64,000 nt of DNA from Codonopsis lanceolata (GCA_013146195.2 CM028383.1:16701642-16765641), one strand, 5' to 3'. Shown: positions 44,695-56,672, counted from the first letter of the stretch. Translations and numbers: made by a program. The notes: generated by a model not told the origin, from the sequence alone.

Positions 44695-46168
44695 GGACGT
44701 TCTTCTCCCTTTTTATTTTGGTACTTATTTGTTCATTGGGGACAATGCACAGTTTTGGTGTGGGGGAGGGATTTTGGATTTTGGTGAATCTTGAAATCTT
44801 GGATGCATGTTTTTTTTGTTGTTGATGGGTATTCTTGTTGGATATGAGGATATGATTTTTGATGTTGGGATGTTTGGTATTTTAAGGTGCATTATCATGG
44901 TAAAAGAGGAATTTTTTGATATGTGATGGAATTTTATTTGAAATGTTCTGTTTTAAGTTAATTGCATGTTTTCAGAAAATTTTTCTTCAACCTTTGGATA
45001 TGTATGTGTTGACTTATAGCCATTTAAAGTGAGATTTCGGGCCATTTATGGAGCATTAAATTCATTTTGCTCTCATTTTTTTTCTTGTGTGGTTACTCGC
45101 ACTCGGATGCCAATTCTAGAACTTGCATGTTTGTTTACATTTCGAGATCACATAAATGAGTTTATGCACTAACATGATTAAGGCACTTAGGAAATACCAA
45201 TTTTGGCTATCTTTTTTCTATCCTACCTGTTAATATTACCCCTTAGTTAACCCCTTTGAGCCTTACCTATTTCTTTGACTAAACCAAGTTTTGATTGAAC
45301 CCTAGCCTTTTTAACTTTTCCATTACCAATGCCAAGAATTGTGGGATTTGCATGTGCATTATAGACTTAATGCAGTTTGTGAGTGGATATTAGATGAAGT
45401 ATGTTCTGTTTAGTTCAAGAAAATGAGATGTTTGATTTTGAGTTGAATAAGGTTCTGCTTTGAAGTATGCCAAATAAGAGCTTCATTTTATTTAGTGGTC
45501 AGAAACCAAAGCGCGTAACGAAAAGTAAAGAAGTTAAGAGTTTGTAAAAAAAAAAAAAAAAGAAGAAGAAGAATAAAAGTTCGAAGAAGCGTAATTGAAG
45601 TAAAAATCTTAATATCTATTTTCACAGTAAAAGTGTTGTGATCAAGGATTTGAGCTTCATGAGGACATTAATCAGTGATAATTGAGCTGTGAGTAATGTG
45701 TTATTTCTACAATTCCTTGACATTTTAATTCACCTTATATCCCTATATCATACCTTATTAACCCATAGCCCCGTTACAACCTTTAAAAGACCTTTTGATT
45801 GGTGCTTTAAACTCATACTTAGTGATGGAGATTTGATCAACTTGCAAGCTTATGGTAATTGCATTCGCAGTGCCGAAGTCGAGTGCTTAATTACATATCC
45901 TTATCTAAACACTTGAGTGGATGAGTGTCTCCGTGAGGATGGTTGAGACATGCATATGTGAAGGTTGAAGATTCTTTGGAAACATGTTAGTTAATTTAGA
46001 TGACACATTTTAAGAATTCCATTATTTTGATTTTTTCCTATGGTCATGCACATTGAAATACCTGCATTCAAGAAAAATCATATCTTCATAAGTTGTACAG
46101 ATAAAAACATGCATTCTTGTTCGTTTGAAGATGCTTGAGGACAAGCATCGCTTTGGTGTGGGGAATTT
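44695..46168 (+). other. Non-coding 3' internal region of the Athila-like element
   Basis: AT-rich. It contains a second PPT-like ttttggtgtgggggagg at about 44752, an A-tract with aag repeats at 45547-45576, and the true PPT next to 46169. No gene is seen. Confidence 0.6.
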
Positions 46169-46395
46169 TGATGGGAACCCAAAAGTGCGATAAAATTAGC
46201 CTATTTTTATGATTTATTTTAGAGCAAAATATTACACTTTTGGTTGGTTTTTGTACCGACATGATGTAGGCAACAAGGAGGCTGCAAAAGAGGAAAGTGT
46301 TGATTCAGCAAAGAGGGAAAACTTGGGATGTCACATGGGCATGATATATACGCTGAAAGCCGAGCTGGGCTACCACCGTAGCCTCAAGTAGACCT
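46169..46395 (+). repeat. 3' LTR start, interrupted by assembly gap
   Basis: tgatgggaacccaaaagtgc onward matches 41576 onward with scattered substitutions and small deletions. The remainder is lost in Ns. Confidence 0.85.
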
Positions 46396-46495
46396 NNNNN
46401 NNNNNNNNNNNNNNNNNNNNNNNNNNNNNNNNNNNNNNNNNNNNNNNNNNNNNNNNNNNNNNNNNNNNNNNNNNNNNNNNNNNNNNNNNNNNNNN
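46396..46495. other. Assembly gap (100 N)
   Basis: Exactly one hundred Ns, a conventional placeholder of unknown true length. The 3' end of the Athila-like element and the 5' half of the following Tat element meet here. Confidence 0.99.
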
Positions 46496-48976
46496 CTTCA
46501 ACATGGAACGACCACTTGCATCAAGCACATCCAGCTAAGCGAATCATTGCCTTAGGGCGACTTCATTTCTCGGTCGGTGAAAAGTGCCTCCCTTTCTTCA
46601 AGGTTACAGCGGCAAGGGATTTGAGTGGAATGCGAGGCGTGCCAGGAAGCCTCGGCGGCTCGGGGAATATCTTGGCAAACCACCTCTACTCGGCGACCAC
46701 ATGCTGGTGAGCCTTTATTTGTGTATCTAGCGCCACGGACGGGCAGTGGCAGCTGTTACAGATTAGGGAGGAGTTAGATCTACAAAAACACTGTACTATG
46801 TATCTAAGGCCCTCGATCTGTTGAGGGTCGTTATTTTAATGTTGAAAAATTAGCCTACTCGCTTGTCATAGTGCCGAAAATTAAGGGCTTATTTTTTACA
46901 CACATAATCATAGTATACACGGATGCACCAACTGCGCAAAGTCTGCACAAACGTCATCGAGGCGGATGCTCAAGCGGTCGTCGAGCTCACCGAGTTCCAC
47001 ATAGACTACTTGCCGAGGCGAGCAATCAAAGCGCAAGCGTTGGTAGACTTCTTGGTTGAAACAAGCTTCCCGGTAGCGGAGTCGAGATCAAGCGGCCGGC
47101 GAGCAAAGCAAAAGCAATTGCCAACCGCGACCCGGCCCTGCGTTGGGATCTTTATGTGGATGGGGCGGCGAGAGCAAATCGGGGCGGGGCGGCATCCTTC
47201 GTAGCTCCCGATGAAATCCGCGAGAATTCGAGTTAGCTCTCGGTTTAAATTTCACGCATCCAACAACGTGGCAGTATGAAGCAATGATCGCGAGGGCTCG
47301 AGCTTCCTTGCAGACATGACGTGGGTGTAGGCTGTCACGGTGTACTCGGACTCACGGCTAGTCGGTGAACCAAGTCCGGGGAATACATGTGCATCACCCT
47401 ACCACAGTTAAGGAATCTTGCGAGCTAGTCAAGGAAAACTTGAAAAATTTCAAGTTACGGGAAATGATCGGGATTGACCAGAGCGGAGGCAATATGCGGC
47501 GGACTACTTATCCAAGATAGGCGAGGGATAACCTTGCTTTGCTAAATCCCTCGGTAATGATCGAACATATGGAAACTCCGCCATTGATAGACACGTAATT
47601 ATGGACATCGAGCAGTGACCGGAAGTTGGATTGATGATTATAAAGATTACATCGGCGAGGGAGTTACGCCCCGATGAGACAAGGTCAAGGCCACAACGAT
47701 CAGAAACCAAGCACAGCTGTCGGTGCTTTCGGTAGTCGGGGGAATCTTATACAGCGATCTAGGGTCGAGACCTATGCTTCGTTGCGTACCCCGAGCTAAC
47801 CGAGGGTGTTTTGTATGAAGTACATGAGGGAATGTGGCGGCCACCGGACAAAAGAGCTCTAGCGGAAAGGGTCTGCTTGAGGCAGGATACTTCTTTGGAT
47901 TACCCTTGAAAGGACGGAAAAGTATGCTCGCGAATGTGACAAATGCGAGAATCTGAGATGCAGATACGCGACATACCAAGGCTTCCATCCACTATGCAAA
48001 CCCGGTCGTTGCGGCTGGCCCTTCGACATGTGGGGAATCGATCGATCGGCCCATTCCGTGGCACAATACAAATACAAATCTGTTGTAGTCACCATAGATT
48101 ACTTCACGAAGTGGATTGAGGCAAAGCCTTTGGCCAAAATTTCGGAGGCGAATATCATCAAGTTTGTGTACGACCGGTATGGTGCGATCGGTCTCCCTCG
48201 AGCAATCATATCCGACCATGGGACTCGGTTCTCGGACAAGTTCACGGCCGAGAATGTGCTCGCACAGGCGTGAAGCACTGGCAATCGTCCGTTGCTTACC
48301 CTGAAGGCAACGGACGAAGCGAGCTGCAAACAAACAAGTTCTTACGCCCTTAAGCGGAATTTAGAAGGCGGCGAGGAAAGTGGGCGGAAGAATTACAATC
48401 GGCTCGTGGGCGGTCGAACTCTTGTTCGGGGACCAACAGGAAACTCCATTCGCACTCACCTATGGGTCGAGGCTATGATCCGGTGGAAATGGCTTTGCCA
48501 AGCTACGAGGTATCACATTACAAGAAAGTAGCAAAACAATCAACTTGCAGGGCCATAGACTTAGACTTGCTTTGGAAGAAAGAGGTTGGATGCACGGCTC
48601 GGAATGGTTAACTACAAACAGAGGCAAAAGCCCACCATGATAAAAGAGTTCGAGGCGAGCCTTCTGCTGGGGATTTAGTGCTCGAAAAATTGAAGTGTGA
48701 CACCGGTCATCTGGCGGAGTGGGGAAGGCTCTCTAATTGGGAGGGTCCTTTCCGAGTTACTGGAATAATAAGGGAGGGCACATTACACCTCCCGGACCCC
48801 GGAAGGAAAAGACAGATAGCGTCCTTGGCATGCAGATCACCTCAAAAAGTATTATCCCTAGGTCGAGGAAACAAAAGGGCAAGACCTCAGTCCTGTTGAG
48901 GGTCATCGATCAATTATCAATAAAAGGCAAGTTGTTGTCATATTCACCAGTTCAAAATTTTCAAAGTTATCAGTAA
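46496..48976 (+). pseudogene. Tat-type Ty3/gypsy pol remnant (RT end, RNase H, integrase)
   Basis: In order, across many frameshifts: end of the RT/tether region (LHFSVGEKCLPFFKV, then YLGKPPLL-like text); RNase H (YYVSKAL, CRKLRAYFLHT, VVELTEFHIDYLPRRAIKAQ, then ALVDFLVE); a second RNase H-like start (WDLYVDGAARANRG); integrase zinc finger (ECDKCENLRCRYATYQG); and core (WPFDMWGIDRS, VVVTIDYFTKWIEAKPLA, PRAIISDHGTRFSDKF). The C-terminal GPFRVTGIIREGTLHLPDP block follows. The presence of a second RNase H-like segment and 'AIKAQALVDF' points to the Tat lineage. No frame exceeds ~95 codons, so it is dead. The 5' half (gag, PR, most of RT) is missing at the gap. Confidence 0.82.
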
Positions 48977-48979
48977 ACT

Positions 48980-49670
48980 GTTATTCTGCAATTATTTATA
49001 TATTGTTTGACTAGATTCTGCTCGCCCAGCGAGCAGACGAGGCCATGCCCGGTCAAAAATTATAAAATCCCTAGTAGCTGTGAACTCATCCTCTGTGGGG
49101 GAGGTGCGGCCATGCCCGGGCTCACATACTAGGATGCTCGCCTCGGGCTTCACAGTCCATTCCTACAAGGTAGCGATTAACTACCTCGGATTCCTATAGT
49201 GACCGAGCAACACTGTTAACCGTATATCTTAACACCAGGAAGATATACCAGTAATCGCTCGACCCACATCGAGCAAAGGCCTTGCCCGGTTATTGGTTGC
49301 CAATTGAAAGTTGGGCCTTGCCCGCTTGGCAGTCTTCTGGAAGCACACTCACTATAAGCCTTGGTCAGATCCAAGCATTTCTGCCCGGCAAACTATTCGG
49401 GTAACATCTCAATCTAAATAATTAGAATGCTTTGTCAGTCTTATTATTTTAATAAGTCATCCTTGGTTAAATTTATTCATGAATTTTTGCTCGATATATT
49501 TTCTGGGGAGCACCGGCATTTGTATTAACGAATGACAGGAAAAAGATGCAAGTAAGAAAACAATTATCGAGCAAACAAACAGTCGAAAGCAAATGTAAGA
49601 AAAATCTGTCAACAAAAATTGAAGTTTATGGAAGTCAGGTTGGGAATTACAAAAAAGGAAACTAGAAGAT
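48980..49670. other. Spacer between pol and antisense ORF
   Basis: No gene. It contains at least four copies of ggcc(a/t)tgcccgg (near 49049, 49109, 49282 and 49313). Related forms recur near 52808 and 53652. Confidence 0.6.
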
Positions 49671-49671
49671 A

Positions 49672-52600
49672 ATGGCGCGCAGGCCAGATAAAATCCTAAG
49701 TCTGCTCAGGCGGAGGAGGAGGTGGAAGCTCTTTGGCGCCGGCTTGATATTGCATTTGGTACTGAAAGTTAAGCTCTTTTCGGGCGGCTTCATCCTCAGC
49801 CGCCTTGGCCTGAGACTTCGGCTCGACGGCCGCTTGGTCTCGTCCTCGAGTCCAACTCGGCAATCAATGCGACATTTACCTCGGCCCACGGTGGAGGGAC
49901 CCAGGGTGCTCGGCCCGCATCAATATCGCCCTGCGCCATGGCGGCAAGCTCATCCTTGGTATAAGGGACCAGCGCATGAAAAGGGCGAGCAGTTTCAGAG
50001 TAAGGGTCGAGCACGGCCCACTCTGCCATAGTCTTCATTCCTACTCCGCCATGGCCGGCAAGCATCCTCAATATATGATTTGTGCCATGGGCAAAGTAGG
50101 GAAGAATGGCCGCGTCCACTGCATTCTCAAAATCTTTCGATTTCTTATAATTTGCAATAGCGGACTCTTCGGCCTTCTTCAGCTTCTGCGACAGCTCCTC
50201 CACAGACTTCCCATCCTTCACGGCCTGCATTCTAGGGAACTTCTCTCTGCCTGCAAGAGGTCCCTTTGCTTGATGATCGCGGCCAGCTCGCTCTGACTCT
50301 TCTCCAGGGCCGCCTGGTTTTTCTTAACCTGGCCGACCAACTCTGTTTTGGCAGCAGTTAAGTCGCTGTTCTGCGCGACCAATTTCAGATTACGCTCAAA
50401 CAGCTCAGTTTCTTTTTTCTTGGCCGCCGCAGTTTGTGCTTCCAGCTCATCGGCCAGGCGAGCTACCTGCTCGATTTTCTCTTTCGCCGACTTCGCCCGC
50501 CCGGTCGGCCTACGCCTTCTTCGACGGCGACCTTTTCCTCATTGTACCTGTCGTAGAGATTGGCACACGTGGAGGCAATCTGCGAGCGAAGAAAATGAGT
50601 TAGAAAAATGCTTAGATCCAAGGAAAAGGAGATAAAACTGCAGTCAACTACTTTACCTCGCTCAGGCAGAGTCCAACATTTCCGACCAAAACGTGGCCGG
50701 CAGTATCTCTATCCAAGGCTAGGCCGTCGTGCATGGCCCTCTCAATGATGCCTTTTCCCACCAGTCCTCCTGGGCTACCGCGGGCGTGCAGATCGATGCC
50801 CCCCAGTAGGGGAGCGTCCCCAGAAATTTCTTTTACGCAAAGACCGGTAGTAGCATCCGGCCAAGCCTCCAAGTGGCAACCCCGGCCTGAGTAGGGGGAG
50901 AAAGAGCAGGACTGGGGCTCAAGGCTCGACGGCGAACTTCGCGAGCAGGAGGAGGGCTAAGGCTTTTCCTCTTTTTGCCTTTGGCCTTAGCATCTTTGGC
51001 AGCAGGCACCACAGGGATGGTGGCACCAGGCAGTTCAATAATACCTTCAGGACCGGCCACAACAACCTCTCTCTGCGCAGGCTGTTTCTGAATACCAACG
51101 GTAGCCCTAGGCGCTGCAGCTTTTCTTGACCGGACTTGTGGCCTTGCCCAAGTCCGGGGTTCTCTTCGCTGGCGGGGAAAACGGTACCTTGGGCAGTTCC
51201 ACCGGTTGGTTAACTTTCAAATCGGCTGCCCGTTGGTCAGCCTCTTTCTTTCGCTGCCTCAACACAGCTAAGTTCTTCATCCCTGAGACAAAACAAAGAA
51301 AAACGGGATAAGTATGAGTTCGGAAAGAGTATTAGCAAAGCAGAAAAGATCAAAGATCAGCAGGTAACCGTCGTGGTCCTCATAAACTGGCCGGCAATCG
51401 CCGCCAGGTCCCAGCCTTTGACACTCAACACACTCGTGCTTAAACATTCGGCCGTGGCAGTCGTCCCAGTAAGGATGAGGGTTCTCAGGCACGTGGATCA
51501 GAAGGGGCTCCACTTCAGGAACTTCTGCTCGCATGACCCCGGCCAAACACAAATAACGCGGGTTGCAGACCAGCTCCTTCCATCAATGGAGCAAAACCGC
51601 CGGCCGATACGGTTTCTCTGAGCTAAAATCTTGCTTAGAGGCCTTGGGGATCTTCATGTCGCCAGTGGCCGTGGGCATAAACGGCCAGCCGACCCGGGAT
51701 TCGATGAACAGGACCCTTCTATCCCAAGAATCCACCTTCCCGGGGACATCTGACAACAGCTTCAAAAAGTTGGAGTTCGCCCTTACTCCTATCCTCCCTC
51801 CCGTGCTCGGTGCGAAGATAAACAGTTTTCGCAGCAAAAACATATCCGGCTCAAACCCTAACAGCCGGCTCGCCACCGTGAAAGCAGTGATAGCGCGGAC
51901 TGTGTTCAACATCAGGTCGCAAGGGACGGCCTTGGTCTCGAACAAGAAATCTACTAGGAAGGGCTCTAGCGGGAGACGTAACCCGACACGAAAGAAATCA
52001 GCAAAAAATAAGAGCTCATTTCCCTGTTCGCGAGAGAGAGCGACTCGGGCGGGAGCGTCCATTTTGCTCGCTCGATAGTAGGCGTTGTCAACTCCGAGGG
52101 AAGTAAGCCATGCTGTTACTTTATCTGCTGTATCCAAAGTGGCCCAATGGGCAGCATATCGGCTCTCATCTGCATTAACGTACCAATCTGGCTCTTCCTC
52201 CCCTTCCTCCTCTTCTTCTATCACTTCCTCAATGGGAACCACTACTTGAGGGCCACCCCTCCTGGTCGAGAAACGGGCAATGGGGACTCTATCATGGCCA
52301 GCTGTTTCTTCTTCAGGGGCCGCTTCGACTTGAGAGCGACCAGTTTTCTTAAAGCGCCGAGCAATTGGCAGATTGTCTGCCTCGTCGGCCTCAGAGGCCT
52401 CTCCGGCCAAATCTATTTGTTCAACCATTGCTCGCCCGGCTGAATCCCCCGCACTGGCTGCTTCCTGTTCGAGGCCCTGCCCGACAGCAAAGCCACCGGT
52501 CACGCTCTCCTCGCCTGAATCCTCCTCGCTAGAGGAATCAATTAGGTCTACCACGGGGTTCGCGACATGCCTTCGAACTGTTGGCCCGGCCACAGATCTG

Positions 52601-52710
52601 ACACCCTCGTCGCGCTCAACGCTAACTGAGGGAGACCTCTCGCTGCTAAGCGAGTCATTCCTCCCACCATAGCTGAAGGTCTCGCGGTCGTTATCGGACA
52701 TGTCAGACAT
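49672..52710 (-). pseudogene. Antisense extra ORF with putative gypsy-type transposon domain, copy 2
   Basis: Antisense to the Tat pol. It starts MSDMSDNDRETFSYGGRND immediately after an intron acceptor. The first ~200 residues are acidic and disordered (VIEEEEEGEEEPDWY). The PF04195-like domain follows (VGLRLPLEPFLVDFLFETKA, AFTVASRLLGFEPDMFLL, VLFIESRVGWPF, then HPYWDDCHGRMF). After an intron (51368-51283) comes a Lys/Arg linker (MKNLAVLRQRKKEADQRAAD). Next is a coiled-coil stretch (VAQNSDLTAAKTELVGQVKK near 50350), then DAAILPYFAHGTNHILRMLA and PYTKDELAAMAQGDIDAGRA near the end. One in-frame TGA (51583-51585) and frameshifts in the 3' half (about 50900-50230) break it. The first 375 codons are open. 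The family's function is unknown; it is a recognised extra ORF of Tat elements. Confidence 0.72.
51283..51368 (-). other. Second intron of extra ORF copy 2
   Basis: Minus-strand donor gacg|gttacc and acceptor tttgtctcag|ggatg, 86 bp, T-rich. It follows the HPYW...F block, like the intron at 13472-13594. Confidence 0.5.
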
Positions 52711-52965
52711 CTACAAAGAGATCGAGGAAGATGGCCATTAGCATTCTGCCCGGACAACTAATGAAGGAAAAAGTAAAGAAACCCTAAGTCTAGGTCAACC
52801 CCAAAGGGGCCACGCCCGCCTAGCGAGCAAGACCACGGGTTCTATTCCTCGATCTCTACCTAAGGGCGGTCTTACCTATCTTAAACCCTAATGAAATCAC
52901 AAAGGAAGGAAAGAAAGAAAACCAGAAAGACCAGAAAACACAAACGAAAGGGGGCGAGAGCTTAC
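52711..52965 (-). other. 5'-UTR intron of extra ORF copy 2
   Basis: Minus-strand donor caaca|gtaagct and acceptor ctttgtag| directly before the ATG; 255 bp. Confidence 0.6.
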
Positions 52966-53177
52966 TGTTGTTTTCTGGAGCGGTAGGCCTTCAAATAATC
53001 GAAGCTGACGTGAATACTGCAAGCACTGACCAGGGAATGGATACCAGAAGCAGGGAAGAGGCTCCGCCTAAGAAAGGCACGGCAACAATGGAGAAGAAAG
53101 TTCTGCAGAAAATTCTCTCTCTAGCAGATTGCAAATCTTCAAAGACGGTAAAAGGGGAAGAAGGAGTCGAATACGCC

Positions 53178-53184
53178 TTTTATA
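53178..53184 (-). promoter_or_regulatory. TATA box of extra ORF copy 2
   Basis: Minus strand gcctataaaaggcg, about 215 bp upstream of the leader splice donor and inside the element body, matching the layout of copy 1 (11894-11901). Confidence 0.6.
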
Positions 53185-53678
53185 GGCGGGGCAGCGAGCG
53201 GTTTTGGGGAAACTAACAGGGGCGGCGGCGGCGCCGGTTTAGCGGCCCATCATGACAGGGCATTAAATACAGCTTGTCGTGCTTCGTGCCCCGTCCAATC
53301 GTTTCGACTTCTGACGGCTCACGCTCTTTCTTTCGCCAGCGCCGCGCCACGCTTGACAAAGCTTCTGACACGCCTCAAGCTCACCCCGCCGAATTCCTTA
53401 TGTTGCTTAAAAATTCACAAAGTGTTGAAGCCCGTGCGAATATCAAGGTTGAACGCTCCCCGCTCCGAGCATGAATACTCGCTGCATGCAGCTAGGGCCA
53501 TCGATATACCCGCCAAACCGGTCACGAGCAAGGCACGAGTTAGCACCACGTGCCACTCACGAGCGCCATACCCTGTGGCCCACGAGCAAGAGCAAGATGA
53601 AGCGAGCCGAGCACCGAGCAAAGATGACCTCACTCAAACCGGGGCGGGCAAAGGCCTTGCCTGTCCGACCAAAGGCCA

Positions 53679-54279
53679 TGACCGGGAATCATATTTGCTT
53701 AACAAAGGAATCGACTTACCGCCTGCACAGGTCGAGCACCGGCCTTGGCCTTACCTACGACCAAGGCCGATCTTCGACCGACCGGTTCGAGATCGATACA
53801 AGCAATAATCGAGCGTAGCCTTGCTCGCTCGAACACACATCAAGCCGGGGACGCTGACAGCTTGCTTCCTAAGGCAAGTCAAAGGTTTCCCTGTTTAGGC
53901 AGAACACTTGCCTTATCAACTCCTATGTCAACGCGGTCAACCGCCTGTTTCGCCTAGAATCAAGGGATTTCCTCCTTGATTATCTCGGCAGTTATGGAAA
54001 CTGAATCCTAGAGGGATTCAATCACCTTGAGGGCCTATAAATACCTCTCCATAATCATCAACAAGGTACACACACTTTCTTGAGCCTCGTTACTCTGTCA
54101 ATTTACTTCTTGACAATCACTCGATACTTACTCTCACGCCGGAGGGGTTTCGCGAGGCCTTGCCTTGCACTTCTTCTCAGGTGTTCTTGTGATCTTAACA
54201 GGCTCAAGGAGGTCGATTACAAGCCCAGATATCCTACCCATCTCAAGGACGGCCCAAGCTGTGCATTTTTGCCACATCA
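53679..54279 (+). repeat. 3' LTR of the Tat element (left end approximate)
   Basis: It has a TATA box at about 54032 (gcctataaatacctctcc), a leader with ctcacgccggaggggtttcg, and the end gccacatCA at 54279. These are typical of Tat LTRs. The start is placed at a TG about 500 bp from the antisense TATA, by analogy with the 11-kb element. No second LTR is available to confirm it. Confidence 0.5.
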
Positions 54280-54513
54280 TTAAGTATCTTCTAATTAAAT
54301 GTTGTATTAGGAAACACTAGTATTCCGCTCTGTGTGATGCACAAACTTAATATTGTTATAACTAAAATAATTATAAAATGGGTTAACTTCACCATCGGTC
54401 CCTGTACTTTGGAAAAGTCTGGTAGCAATCCATGTACAAAGCAAATGCACGCCACAGACCAAAGATTGCAGATTGTGCATGTTGGTAGTCCCTCACCCTA
54501 ACTCAAGCATCAA

Positions 54514-54990
54514 GTGCCATTAAGGGGGGGGGGCATGTGTATCATCATCAAAGTTGATGCGTATGGGGCAGCCAAGGTGAACCTTTCCAAGGAAATAGGC
54601 CAGGCTAAGGATGTGCAAGATTGTAATAACCCGTTTGGGCGCAATAAGGGGAACACAGACTGTGGTTACTCGACTAGGAGGATTCTAAATGGGCTGGGGC
54701 TGGATGAAAGTGGACTGGAAGATGGGTTTAGGGTTATTACAAAGGAAAAGGTTGGTCGAGGTGGTACCAAGAGAATGGGGGTTGGCAGTTGCATGACTTG
54801 GGGGATTTACTTAGGGGAGAAGAACCGCGAAAAGGACATAAGGGGGCTCGAAGGAGTGACACATGGAAGTGGGCTAAAGGAAGAAGCATGGGCTATAGGA
54901 AGCAAAGGGGATGTTGGGCTTGACACAGATGGACCAAGGATGTTGGGTTGGTTCACTTGGAAAGAATACACGACTGAATGGTTTGATTAG
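54514..54990 (+). CDS. 158-codon open frame of unknown function in MULE
   Basis: The first part overlaps the TIR (MPLRGGGMCIIIKVDA). The rest is Gly/Lys-rich (KMGVGSC-like, GLEGVTHGSGLKEEAWAIGS, GWFTWKEYTTEWFD). No domain is recognised. The following sequence (54990-55430) resembles a transcribed leader or LTR-like text with a gtgagt donor-like site at 55409. It may be captured sequence, or a chance frame in GC-richer DNA. Confidence 0.25.
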   Translation: MPLRGGGMCIIIKVDAYGAAKVNLSKEIGQAKDVQDCNNPFGRNKGNTDCGYSTRRILNGLGLDESGLEDGFRVITKEKVGRGGTKRMGVGSCMTWGIYLGEKNREKDIRGLEGVTHGSGLKEEAWAIGSKGDVGLDTDGPRMLGWFTWKEYTTEWFD

Positions 54991-55896
54991 GCGGTTAGTG
55001 GAAAGACGGTGCGCGTTGAGTTGAGCCTTGCATGGCGTGTCATGCAAAGTGAAGGTAGCCTTGAGCGTGGAAGAGGGGACCACCCTCCTTGAAGACTAGA
55101 CTAATTAGTTTAGGTTTAAATCTGCCATTAGTTTTAGTTATTTTATTTCCTAAATAAATTAGTTGCCTTTTATTGTTTTAGTTGGTTAGAAAGTCTTTTA
55201 ATTTAGTAACTTGTTTAGGGTTTATTTTGTAGTCTTTAAAAGACATTCTATTTTCTTAATCAAGGCAGATTTTTGTTGTGTGAGAAAACCCTAGAAGAAC
55301 AAGTTGTGTTCTTGGTTTTAAAAAAAACGATTCTATTTTTTATAAGTTCGTGAAGCTTACAAAGAAACAATAGTCGGAATTCTTTACGTTGAGCGAGTGA
55401 AAATCAACTGGTGAGTCCGTAAATATTCCTGTTACTTTGTTGTCTTGGTCGTGTTTGGTAGGAGGTTGTTTGGGCTGTTTGGTTGGACTTGTAAATTGCG
55501 GCCAAGTTCATTCTTATAGAACAAATCGTGGTCAAGGAACAGGCTAGTGACGGGTCTTTTGGACAGCTTGTGTTTGTCAGAATAGTTCCTTATCAAATAA
55601 AGGTTTTGGTGATTAGATTCACATAAAAAACAAGGGGTCTTATGGAAATTTAAAAAAATGTCACAAGCGGTCACGGCTGTTCTACCCTGTTTTGCCACCG
55701 TCTGGGTGCCGGCGGTTGTGAAACCACCGCGACAGAAACAAAATTTAAAAACCCAGAAGTTCGCTAGTGGGGCCAAAAATAATGCCACATCTAAAACTGG
55801 ATTTGGCGGGAAGAAAAATGATCCTTTGTGGCCGTGCGTGAAGGGTTGCGGTGCTTGCTGAAAGCTTGACAAAGGCCCCACTTTCCCCACTCTTAA

Positions 55897-56672
55897 GAGC
55901 ATCTACATTGTACAACTTCTTAACTGGGTCCCACTGCCACCTATACACTTTTCACTTCTTACCAACTTAAAAATATATCTTTCCATTGTATACTATTCTT
56001 AACATATTCTTAACTAGGTCTCACTGTCACCTCATTAACTTTATTCTTCATTCTTATTTTTATACTTATCAACAAATAAATTTATTTCACGTTATTTAAT
56101 ATATTTCATATTTAAATATTTTGTATAAATAATTAATTTATAAATTAAGACATAAATTAATTTAAAAATAATAATTACATTATTATTTTTAAATTTTATA
56201 ATTTAATAATAATTTAATTTTATAATTTATAATTTAATAATAATTTAATTTTATAATTTATAATTTAATAATAATTTAAATTTTATAAATTAATTTAAAA
56301 ATAATAATTACATTATTATTTTTATAATTTAAATTTTATATTTTATAATTAATTTAAAAATAATAATTACACACAAGCCCCCCACCCCCCACCCACACAC
56401 ACTCTTTTCCCCCAAAGTGAAAAGCGCCCCGCACCTCCAATACACCCCATTCCCAAAAACTAAAAAAGTCCAAGCCGCCCCCTCCCCTCCCCCAACAGCC
56501 CTGTCCCCTGACTTGTCTCCTTTTCCTAGGCAAATAGTAACTTCCTATTTTGGAAGTTGATTTGGTTCTCTCTCCTACATGAAACATAAGAAGTTGTACA
56601 ATGGAGATATTTTTGGAACTTCTTAATAAGAAGTTGGTTAAGAATACCAATTTTAATACAATGGAGATTCTC
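55897..56672. mobile_element. PIF/Harbinger-type MITE with TAA TSD (nested in MULE)
   Basis: 776 bp flanked by TAA (55894-55896, 56673-56675). The left end gagcatctacattgtacaac pairs with the right end (reverse complement gagaatctccattgtattaa), and inner copies of the same motif (tctccattgtacaacttctt) repeat near both ends. The middle has AT-rich iterated taatttaataataattta (56160-56370) and a C-rich patch (56374-56510). No transposase is seen. Confidence 0.8.

Larger units (their letters stand above)
41576..46395 (+). mobile_element. Non-autonomous Athila-like Ty3/gypsy element (3' end in gap)
   Basis: The 5' LTR is 41576-42990. The PBS tggcgccgttgccaagga at 42996-43013 matches the Asp-tRNA type used by Athila elements. 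The interior is only 3.2 kb. The PPT is ggtgtggggaatttt before the 3' LTR, which starts at 46169 and runs into the N gap. Gag is reduced to its two ends and no pol domain is present. The possible left TSD is caggt (41571-41575); the right one is hidden by the gap. Confidence 0.82.
46496..54279 (+). mobile_element. Tat-type Ty3/gypsy element, 3' part
   Basis: Order on the plus strand: pol remnant (to 48976), GC-rich spacer, antisense extra gene (53180 down to 49672), then 3' LTR ending at about 54279 (gcatttttgccacatCA). This is the same architecture as the deleted element at 11-15 kb in the opposite orientation, except that pol is retained here. The 5' LTR and gag are not in the window or are hidden by the gap. 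Confidence 0.75.

Noticed and set aside
44752..44770. ttttggtgtgggggagg as the 3' end PPT of the Athila-like element
   Set aside because: No LTR follows. The LTR-adjacent copy of the motif is at 46153-46166.
54514..54990. Host gene encoding a Gly-rich protein
   Set aside because: The frame begins inside a MULE terminal inverted repeat and shows no domain. It is kept only as a low-confidence open frame.
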